DNA of 25,877 nt. Origin: Verrucomicrobia bacterium UBA1727 (GTDB lineage Bacteria; Verrucomicrobiota; Kiritimatiellia; RFP12; UBA1067). Positions 1-5,852 of this stretch are shown piece after piece (positions within the stretch are counted from its first letter, which is position 1; each line of letters opens with the position of its first letter). Below the pieces are notes generated by a model. That model did not search any database, was not told the origin of the DNA, and saw nothing but the letters and a program-made list of their open reading frames with translations. Both the position numbers and the translations under genes were made by a program. The stretch is taken from assembly GCA_002315875.1 (NCBI GenBank), contig DCIL01000052.1, positions 1 to 25,877 on the forward strand, written 5' to 3'.

Positions 1-33
1 CTCCAAAAATGGGGTAAGTCCAAGAGGATCATC

Positions 34-3000
34 ATGCGAAGCTCAACAATTAAGTGCATGGCTGTGGTTTTGTGCGCATTTTTTGCGTCTTATCATTTGC
101 CGGCAGATGAGATAACTTGGAACGGCGCCTACAGCAGCACCGTTGGCGATAACAATGACCTTTCATTGGCCGCGAACTGGACGGGTGGAGTTCGTCCAGG
201 AGAAAATGACATCGCCGTCTTTGATATGACGGGAAAGCCGGTCTCCAATTTCAAGCTGTCATCAGCGATGTCCGTCAAGGGTATCGATATTCGTCGGACG
301 ACTGACGAGCGTCAGAATTTCTCGATTGCCAAGGATTCTGCGCTGTTGACGATTGGTGAGGCTGGCGTCAAGGCGCAAAATGTTCATTTCATCCATTATT
401 CAAAGGTTTCGATTACCGGTGACTCGACTTGGCAGTTCTACGGCGGAAAACAGCTTTTCACCTCGCATGCAAATATCGGGGCGCCGAGTGCCGATACGAC
501 GTTGATGATTTCCAATGTCGAGCATTACATATACGTTGCGGTCAAATTTCCCGGGACGCTCTTTTACGGACCTAAAGCCAGATTTAATCTTCAGACGTCC
601 GGTGCTTTTGCACGTGAGGTTAAGTTGATCTTTGAATCTGCTGACGGTCCGACGCTCGGTCTTACTTCGGCGAGTAACGAATGGTCGAGCGTCTTTACCG
701 GCGGCACCTATCGTCATAAGGACTGGGCGGGAACGGATTTTGGCCGCGGCAATTCGAACGGGGCGTATCCTTTGCTCGTCTACCGTGAAGGCGATTGGTT
801 TGATGCCGTTCGTTCGGATAACGGTGGCCGTCAATATTATTTTCGAATCAAAAACGGCACCTTCCGTCAGGCGAGTGGTCGGTACAATGGCGGCTCCTTC
901 ACCTGGGTCGGCGGCACGGCGAATGTGCCCACGGCGCTTGAACTCTTCGGTGGTAGTTATTGGGTTGAGAATATTTATGTCGGATATGGCGGGCCGAATT
1001 CGTATCGTTATCCCGCGCTCGCGACGCAGCTTGACGGAACGGCGGTAACCAATTCTGCCGCCATGCTGGTCGGCGCCTCTGGGGGTGTGCTTCGCGGGCT
1101 TTCGCTTTATGACAAGCGTGGAGGTGACCTGCTCGTTGCAGGAGCGGGGACGACTGATGCCAGCATGCATGGCCTCATTCTGTCCGCTGGCGAGAGCGGA
1201 GGCATCAACAACGGCATCTTTACGCAGTCCGCTGGCACGACGACCGTCAATATGGTCCGCTTCGGTGCTCCAAAGGCCATCTGGGCCGATACTGCCGGCG
1301 ATCATAAGAACGGTTTTGGATTGCTGGATCTGTCGGGTGGACTCTTTAAAATGAATATGCTCAGCAAGTTCCTTTTCAGTCCCAAATGGATGGCGGATCC
1401 GGGCGAATCCAATTACCGCGTATCCCTCCATGGCGGCACGTTGCGTACGGTTGCGCTCTTTACCAATAATGTCCAGTTGGCGTTCCCACCTACTGATAAG
1501 CCCGGCACCTGGGAGACAGTCAAGGACGTGCGTCTCAATTCACCGCTTTATGGCAATGGACACTTCCGTAAGACGGGCGCGGGTACGATGTATCTCGACG
1601 ATGCTACGCGCTTTACGGGTACGCTTGAGGTTAAGGAGGGAACAATGGTTCTGCCGAGTACCGGTGAACAGATGTCCGATATTCCCACGATTGGGGACGA
1701 CTCTTGCTTCGTTTGGACGGCGGACAAGCTTGCCGAGACGTTGGCGGATGGTGAGCGCGTCGAGTCCTGGGCCGATGACAACCAGGGTATTACGGCCGTC
1801 TCGAATGGCAATTTCAAAACTGCCAAGTATGGCGTCCCATCCCTCAAAAAGAACTCGATGAACGGTCATGCGTCTGTGAGGTTTTCTTCGTCCGTGTTGA
1901 CGATTCCGAAGACCTCCAACGTGCTGGCGGGTAATTCCAATGTCACGATTGTCTGCGTGATGAAGAATGAGGGAGATGGCAACGGGAGTATGTCGCGGTC
2001 TTACGAGTGGGCCTACTGTCATGGAGCCATCAGCGGTATGGGTACATCCGCGGATGAAACCGAAAACACCGCCGGTGGCTTTGCTCTCAGTTATTTTGAC
2101 GGCAGTCGCTATACGTTCGGAGTAAATATGGATGGAGCCGAGAATTACAAGTACTCATTTGCCCGTTCTCCAGTTGCGCTTAACGACAGCAAGGTTCATG
2201 TGGCGATTGCGGTGAAGAAGGGTGCGGAGATGTCGCTCTATGTCGATGGTTCGCTGGTGTCTCACACTATCTTGCAGGGAACGGGAAATCTGTGCAATTA
2301 CAAATTATTCTCCTACGCAAACGGAACGGTTGCTCCGCGTGAACTTCATTTCGGAATCAATATGCTTGATGTAACTGCATTGGGCAAAATTGATTCCGGT
2401 CGCACCTACCAGGGATGGATTTCCGAGATTCGCTTCTACACGAACCGCGTCTTCACGGTCGCCGAACAGCAGAAGCTCGGACGCTTCCTCCTGAACAAGT
2501 ATGCGGGATCGACCGAGGCCGCTGCGCTGCTTGAAAAGAATCTGGTTTATTCTCCGGCGGAAGGCGGGTCAATGGTTCAGTCGGTCGAGCCGACCATTAC
2601 GCCGAAGACCGCCACCGCCCGTTGGTGCGCCGATGATCTTTCGCTTGGCGCGGGGGCTGCGGTCAGCGCGTGGACGTCTTCCGGCATGGAACTGGTGGCG
2701 TCCGCTCCCGCCGGTGCGGAACCCGAGTACGCCCCTGGTGCGGTCGGTGGACATGACGCGGTGCGGTTCGACGGCTCGACGCGTCTGAAGCTCGCGGCGG
2801 ACGACTCTCCGCTTTCCGGCAAGAGCACTTTCGCAGTCGCCGTTGTCTTCCGCACACAGACGGACGGCTTTGTGACAACCAACGGATATTACCATCAGGC
2901 GAGTGGTATGGTGTCGTGCTGGCAGGGGACGGACAACAGCGCGGCGGACTTCGCGATGGGCCTCGCCAATTACGGCACATTCGTGGCCGGTTGCGGCGGA

Positions 3001-3741
3001 ACTGCCGCCACCAATTTCCTTTCTCGCAGTCCCTGCTGGCTGCATGATGGTCTGCCGCACGTGGTGATCGCTAACGTTACGTCGTCCACCTTTGAACAGA
3101 TGATCGACGGCGTCTACGCCTCTTCGGCCATTACGGCGTCCGCTCGCGGCGCGATGGATCTCGTGTTCGGCGCGATGGGGGCGAACGGTGCGCGCGGCTT
3201 TGCGGGCGATATCGCCGAGATTCGTATCTACGATGCTCCGCTCACGCGTGAGGAGATGACCGCGCTCAGCGAGTCGGTAGCCCAGACCTATGCCTTCCGC
3301 CTGGCGGGAAGAATGCCGGTGACGTCGCTTACGGCGCACGGACTTGCCGCGACGAACATCATCGTGAGAGAGGGGGCGGTCATGAGGTCGGCGCTTTCGG
3401 AGACGAATCCTTATGTCGTGAATTCTGGATCGCGCCTGCAGGTGGACGGCGAATGGCGCGGCACCGCGTCCGTCAACGGCGGTAAGCTTGGGTTCTCGTC
3501 CGCGGCGAAGGGCGGGCGCATCACGGATCTTCGTCTCTCGGGTGCCGTGACCTTCGAGTTTCCTGAGGGCAGTGAGGCGCCGAGTGCGCTTCTGACCGAG
3601 CTGTTGGACGTTGGCACCCTGACGGTGGCGGACGGAACGACCTTCGTTACCAAGGGACTTCCTCCGAATTGCCGCATCATTCTGAAGAACGGAAAACTCG
3701 TCCTTCATTCCCGCAAGGGCGCGGTCATTCTCATTCGGTGA
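34..3741 (+). CDS. Large exported LamG-domain surface protein
   Basis: A 1235-residue protein, probably exported and displayed on or outside the envelope; no enzymatic function is apparent. The ATG at 34 has AAGAGG at 22-27 and opens a signal peptide of about 24 residues (MRSS-TIK, hydrophobic core, cut near LPA-DE). The N-terminal part, from WNG and NWTGG around residues 30-55, looks like the beta-rich start of autotransporter-like proteins. A passenger-strand-like repeat (KTGAGTMYLDDATRFTG) lies near residues 510-545. Two concanavalin A/LamG-like modules follow, at about 550-820 and 854-1089, each with a matching core (NGHASVRF and GGHDAVRF). No C-terminal anchor or sorting motif is visible. 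Base composition becomes more GC-rich from about 2500, so the second LamG module may have a separate origin. The stop overlaps the kinase start. The module calls are by pattern; the ligand, perhaps a polysaccharide, is unknown. Confidence 0.85.
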   Translation: MRSSTIKCMAVVLCAFFASYHLPADEITWNGAYSSTVGDNNDLSLAANWTGGVRPGENDIAVFDMTGKPVSNFKLSSAMSVKGIDIRRTTDERQNFSIAKDSALLTIGEAGVKAQNVHFIHYSKVSITGDSTWQFYGGKQLFTSHANIGAPSADTTLMISNVEHYIYVAVKFPGTLFYGPKARFNLQTSGAFAREVKLIFESADGPTLGLTSASNEWSSVFTGGTYRHKDWAGTDFGRGNSNGAYPLLVYREGDWFDAVRSDNGGRQYYFRIKNGTFRQASGRYNGGSFTWVGGTANVPTALELFGGSYWVENIYVGYGGPNSYRYPALATQLDGTAVTNSAAMLVGASGGVLRGLSLYDKRGGDLLVAGAGTTDASMHGLILSAGESGGINNGIFTQSAGTTTVNMVRFGAPKAIWADTAGDHKNGFGLLDLSGGLFKMNMLSKFLFSPKWMADPGESNYRVSLHGGTLRTVALFTNNVQLAFPPTDKPGTWETVKDVRLNSPLYGNGHFRKTGAGTMYLDDATRFTGTLEVKEGTMVLPSTGEQMSDIPTIGDDSCFVWTADKLAETLADGERVESWADDNQGITAVSNGNFKTAKYGVPSLKKNSMNGHASVRFSSSVLTIPKTSNVLAGNSNVTIVCVMKNEGDGNGSMSRSYEWAYCHGAISGMGTSADETENTAGGFALSYFDGSRYTFGVNMDGAENYKYSFARSPVALNDSKVHVAIAVKKGAEMSLYVDGSLVSHTILQGTGNLCNYKLFSYANGTVAPRELHFGINMLDVTALGKIDSGRTYQGWISEIRFYTNRVFTVAEQQKLGRFLLNKYAGSTEAAALLEKNLVYSPAEGGSMVQSVEPTITPKTATARWCADDLSLGAGAAVSAWTSSGMELVASAPAGAEPEYAPGAVGGHDAVRFDGSTRLKLAADDSPLSGKSTFAVAVVFRTQTDGFVTTNGYYHQASGMVSCWQGTDNSAADFAMGLANYGTFVAGCGGTAATNFLSRSPCWLHDGLPHVVIANVTSSTFEQMIDGVYASSAITASARGAMDLVFGAMGANGARGFAGDIAEIRIYDAPLTREEMTALSESVAQTYAFRLAGRMPVTSLTAHGLAATNIIVREGAVMRSALSETNPYVVNSGSRLQVDGEWRGTASVNGGKLGFSSAAKGGRITDLRLSGAVTFEFPEGSEAPSALLTELLDVGTLTVADGTTFVTKGLPPNCRIILKNGKLVLHSRKGAVILIR

Positions 3742-4706
3742 TGCTTGAGATCGGTGGGAAATTCGGCGATTACGATGTAGTGAGTGAGCTCGGTCGCGGC
3801 TCGATGGGCGCGGTCTATCTCGTCCGTCATCCGCTCACTCACGCGGAGTTCGCCGCCAAGATAATCTTTGCCGACCTTCTATCCCGCAACGACAGTTTCA
3901 AGCGTCGGTTCATCCGCGAAGCCGAGATCGCGATGATGGCGGACCATCCCAATCTCATCAAGGTCTGCCAGGTCGGACGCGATCCCGAGACCGGATATGG
4001 TTTCATGATCATGGACTACGCCGGCGGAGGGTCGCTTCGCGATCATATCGCGCGGCACCTGGCGCTAAGACATTCGGCCTATTCGGTCAAGGAAGCGCTG
4101 GCGGTTATACGTCCGCTCCTTTCCGCGCTCGGCGAGGCGGATCGGCTCGGGGTGGTGCATCGGGACATCAAGCCGGACAACATTCTCTTCGATTCGCAGG
4201 GAAATCCGAAGCTCGCCGACCTCGGCATCGCGAAGGTTTCAGACGAAAAGGCGACGATGATGCTGACCATGACCAATGTCACGGTCGGCACGCCCGCCTA
4301 CATGGCACCGGAACAATTTACCGATTCGCATCATGTCGATACGCGCGCCGATCTCTATTCGCTCGGAATCGTCCTTTGGGAACTGCTTGCGGGGGAGTGC
4401 CCGAATTCCGATCTCGAAGCGACCGAACTCCTGACTCGCGCTGTCCGTGGACAGCGCATTCCCGACATCCGCACCAAGGTGAAGAATCTGCCGCCGAGAA
4501 TCGTGGAGTTCGTTCGTCGGCTTACCGATCCCAAGCCCGATCGGAGATTTCCATCGCCCGCAGCGGCGCTCAAGTTCCTGGACGAATGGAAGTTCCGACA
4601 GGAGCAACTCTTCCGACGATTCCTGATTGGCATGGGGGCGTTCCTCGCCATCGTGCTTTCGTTGGTCCTCTATTTCGGAATCCGCTGGATCCATTCCGCG
4701 GCCTGA
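3741..4706 (+). CDS. Membrane-anchored Hanks-type Ser/Thr protein kinase
   Basis: A 321-residue eukaryotic-like Ser/Thr kinase (PknB superfamily) that phosphorylates unknown partners from the cytoplasmic face of the membrane. Visible motifs are the glycine loop GRGSMGAVYLV (18-28), the ATP-binding lysine K40 in AAKII, E60 in helix C, catalytic HRDIKPDN (140-147, base D142), DLG in place of DFG (160-162), and APE (189-191). All key residues are present, so it should be active. One hydrophobic segment at about 294-316 is followed by only a few residues. It is therefore tail-anchored with no outer sensor domain, unlike PknB with PASTA repeats. I chose the ATG at 3741, whose A is the last base of the upstream stop (TGATG). 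The ATG at 3669 would add 24 residues inside the upstream gene and has no kinase homology. The overlap implies translational coupling to the LamG surface protein. Confidence 0.93.
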   Translation: MLEIGGKFGDYDVVSELGRGSMGAVYLVRHPLTHAEFAAKIIFADLLSRNDSFKRRFIREAEIAMMADHPNLIKVCQVGRDPETGYGFMIMDYAGGGSLRDHIARHLALRHSAYSVKEALAVIRPLLSALGEADRLGVVHRDIKPDNILFDSQGNPKLADLGIAKVSDEKATMMLTMTNVTVGTPAYMAPEQFTDSHHVDTRADLYSLGIVLWELLAGECPNSDLEATELLTRAVRGQRIPDIRTKVKNLPPRIVEFVRRLTDPKPDRRFPSPAAALKFLDEWKFRQEQLFRRFLIGMGAFLAIVLSLVLYFGIRWIHSAA

Positions 4707-4717
4707 ACCAGCGGTTA

Positions 4718-4747
4718 TTGCCGCGGTGCTTCGTTATGTGGTATAAT
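4718..4747 (+). promoter_or_regulatory. Sigma70-like promoter for the toxin-antitoxin pair
   Basis: A perfect -10 box TATAAT (4742-4747) is preceded by TG at -15/-14 (extended -10, TGGTATAAT) and by a possible -35 TTGCCG (4718-4723) at an 18-base spacing. Transcription would begin near 4754, giving a leader of about 26 bases to the ATG at 4780. A closely similar box (TTGGTATAATA) lies before the V-ATPase gene. Confidence 0.65.
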
Positions 4748-4779
4748 ATTCAACGTTAACGAGAAAGGGAGGAAGAGCC

Positions 4780-4989
4780 ATGCCGACAATTCAGACTATT
4801 GCACGTCCATCGAGAAATCGAATATCCGTGACGGTGCCTGAGGAATATAGTTCCTACTCCTTTCAAGTGATTCTTGTTCCTTTTAAGGAGGATGAACCGA
4901 GGAAATATGATTTTTCCGATTTGACAGGCAAGTTGCGGTGGAAGGGTGACGCGGTTGCGATTCAACGGAGAATGAGAGATGCCTGGTAA
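4780..4989 (+). CDS. VapB-like antitoxin of a type II toxin-antitoxin pair
   Basis: A 69-residue protein that probably neutralises a VapC/PIN-domain ribonuclease and represses its own promoter. The N-terminal half (about 1-40) reads as a small beta-rich domain of the AbrB/DUF2281-like antitoxin sort. The C-terminal half carries KYDFSDLTGKLRWKGDA followed by an RRMRDAW end, which by recollection resembles the toxin-wrapping tail of VapC partner antitoxins. The ATG at 4780 has a strong GGGAGG (4767-4772) seven bases upstream. The gene overlaps the next start (ATG at 4979), the usual coupled arrangement of antitoxin and toxin. Because that toxin is broken, this antitoxin is orphaned here, though it could still act against a toxin elsewhere. 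The exact antitoxin family is uncertain. Confidence 0.75.
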   Translation: MPTIQTIARPSRNRISVTVPEEYSSYSFQVILVPFKEDEPRKYDFSDLTGKLRWKGDAVAIQRRMRDAW

Positions 4990-5089
4990 GCGCCTTCTTC
5001 TTGATACGAATGCGATTATTCAGTTGCTCGCAGGCAACGAAGAGGTGATTGCGATCGTGCTGCACTATACACCTAAGGTTCTCAGGTGA
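4979..5089 (+). pseudogene. vapC: Truncated VapC (PIN-domain) toxin remnant
   Basis: The start (ATG 4979) overlaps the antitoxin end by 11 bases. The first 26 or so residues (MPGKRLLLDTNAIIQLLAGN, then EEVIAI) are a clear PIN-domain beginning, with the first metal-binding aspartate in LLLDTN (D9). After about residue 27 the sequence no longer looks like a PIN domain, and TGA stops it at residue 36. VapC proteins are normally about 125-140 residues, so the other acidic active-site residues are missing and the product should be inactive. The break falls a few bases before the structured element that begins with CCTAAG at 5072. This suggests that the insertion of that element, or recombination at it, removed the rest. 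No continuation of the PIN domain is visible downstream. Confidence 0.8.
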
Positions 5090-5241
5090 TTTGATCTTTG
5101 ACATACCGTCCGACCGTGAATCGGATGGGTCGGTCGCCACAAGCGGGTGCTTGGAGAGCGGCGTGACCGAGGACCTCGGGTGAGGTCCGACAGTCATAAC
5201 AACTTAGCGTTCGCGCTATGTTGGCTCAGTGGAAACTTAGG
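5072..5241 (+). other. Multi-hairpin structured element (candidate ncRNA, leader or mobile repeat)
   Basis: This gene-free stretch is dense in inverted repeats. The ends pair: CCTAAG (5072-5077) with CTTAGG (5236-5241). Inside, in order, are: CCGACC/GGTCGG (5110-5115/5128-5133), with the alternative GTCCGA/TCGGAT; a compound stem, CGGTC+GCC (5131-5138) with GGC+GACCG (5160-5169, GT bulge), enclosing CAAGC-GGGT-GCTTG (5140-5153); GGACCTC-GGGT-GAGGTCC (5171-5188), a perfect seven-pair stem with the same GGGT loop; and CAAC-T-TAGCG-TTCG-CGCTA-T-GTTG (5200-5223), capped by a TTCG loop. The number of tetraloop hairpins argues for a folded RNA or a single-stranded DNA substrate rather than chance. 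A TTGACA at 5098-5103 has no good -10 box at normal spacing. I do not recognise a known RNA family. The strand is assumed. Confidence 0.6.
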
Positions 5242-5336
5242 AAATTTCTAAAACGAGTCTAACATGGAATGCGAATGCGCACATCGTGGCGCATTCTCTT
5301 CGTGTTCTCGTTTGGGCATCCTAAGGCCTCCACTGA
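5226..5336 (+). promoter_or_regulatory. Long nested hairpin, candidate antiterminator
   Basis: Successive arms pair to form one long imperfect hairpin. TCAGTGG (5226-5232) pairs with CCACTGA (5330-5336); CTTAGGA (5236-5242) with TCCTAAG (5319-5325); AAACGAG (5251-5257) with CTCGTTT (5307-5313); AACA (5261-5264) with TGTT (5303-5306); and GAATGCGC (5273-5280) with GCGCATTC (5289-5296) around an eight-base loop. The innermost right arm is also the left arm of the terminator-like stem at 5288-5355, so the two structures cannot form together. Its left flank reuses CTTAGG, the closing arm of the multi-hairpin element. Confidence 0.55.
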
Positions 5337-5364
5337 AACACGACGAGAATGCGCCCTTTATTTT
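5288..5364 (+). terminator. Candidate conditional intrinsic terminator
   Basis: GGCGCATTCTC-T-TCGTGTT (5288-5306) pairs with AACACGA-C-GAGAATGCGCC (5337-5355) in 18 of 19 positions, with a 30-base loop, and is followed by TTTATTTT (5357-5364). It lies 39 bases before the ATG of the zinc-ribbon/TM2 gene. The stem is longer than in most intrinsic terminators. Its left arm can instead join the nested hairpin 5226-5336, as in attenuators and riboswitches. Confidence 0.55.
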
Positions 5365-5402
5365 CGGCGTGTAAGAAAGGCATAGGGCAAAGGAGTAATA
5401 AA

Positions 5403-5840
5403 ATGTTCTGCAAGAACTGTGGTAAAGAGGTTGATGCAAATGCTGTAGCGTGTCCAGGATGTGGGTGTAGTCCTGTTGCGGGGGACAAATACTGCTATAA
5501 CTGTGGCGCCGAGATATCCGCAGGACAGATTGTCTGCCTAAAATGCGGTGTGTCTCTGGACGGACGGATGCCCTCGCAAGTGTCCGCTGGTAATAGCGGA
5601 AAGAGCCGAGTGACTGCGGCATTGCTGGCAATTTTCCTTGGGGCGGTCGGTGCTCATGAGTTTTATTTGGGACACAACAGGTCGGCTCTGATTCGGCTTG
5701 GCATTGGAGTTTTCGGTCTGGCCGTCGGACTGACGTTCGTCGCTTCTCTAATTGGTTTGATTGAAGGGATTATCTATCTGACGAAATCGGATGAGGACTT
5801 CAGTCGGATTTATGTCGTTGGTGGTAAAGAATGGTTCTAA
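5403..5840 (+). CDS. Double zinc-ribbon TM2-domain membrane protein
   Basis: A 145-residue membrane protein. Two CxxC...CxxC zinc ribbons occupy the N-terminus: CKNCG...CPGCG (3-19) and CYNCG...CLKCG (about 29-49). A TM2 domain follows from about residue 65, with two hydrophobic segments flanking GAHEFYLGH, a variant of the family's GxHxFYLG signature. TM2 proteins have no settled biochemical role, and zinc ribbon/TM2 fusions are common in bacteria. I chose the ATG at 5403 because AAAGGAG (5389-5395) lies seven bases upstream and the first zinc ribbon starts at once. An earlier in-frame ATG at 5349 lies inside the terminator stem. The next gene begins 12 bases after its stop, so the two are probably co-translated partners. 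Expression may be set by the inverted-repeat leader just upstream. Confidence 0.88.
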   Translation: MFCKNCGKEVDANAVACPGCGCSPVAGDKYCYNCGAEISAGQIVCLKCGVSLDGRMPSQVSAGNSGKSRVTAALLAIFLGAVGAHEFYLGHNRSALIRLGIGVFGLAVGLTFVASLIGLIEGIIYLTKSDEDFSRIYVVGGKEWF

Positions 5841-5852
5841 GGGGAGAGCTTT

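Noticed and set aside
160..168. DLG in place of DFG as a sign of a dead kinase (residues of the 3741-4706 product)
   Set aside because: The metal-binding aspartate is kept, and DLG is common in active bacterial Hanks kinases. K40, E60, D142 and N147 are all present. Coordinates here are protein residues.
3669..3740. Upstream ATG as the kinase start
   Set aside because: It lies 72 bases inside the LamG gene, adds 24 residues without kinase homology, and ignores the clean TGATG overlap at 3739-3743.
4711..4724. GCGG-TTATTG-CCGC hairpin after the kinase gene as a terminator
   Set aside because: The stem has only four pairs and there is no T-run. It overlaps the probable -35 region of the antitoxin promoter.
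4883..5197. Minus-strand open frame across the antitoxin, vapC remnant and hairpin element
   Set aside because: It reads through inverted repeats and the reverse of a convincing antitoxin gene, with no ribosome site. Treated as a shadow, though it would matter if the element turns out to be a coding repeat.
5190..5241. Integron attC site
   Set aside because: The CAAC...GTTG stem recalls attC ends, but the required paired RYYYAAC/GTTRRRY boxes and bulged bases are not convincingly present, and no integrase or cassette array is visible.
5072..5364. CRISPR array
   Set aside because: The repeated pieces are inverted hairpins of different sequence. There is no regular direct repeat and spacer pattern, and no cas gene.
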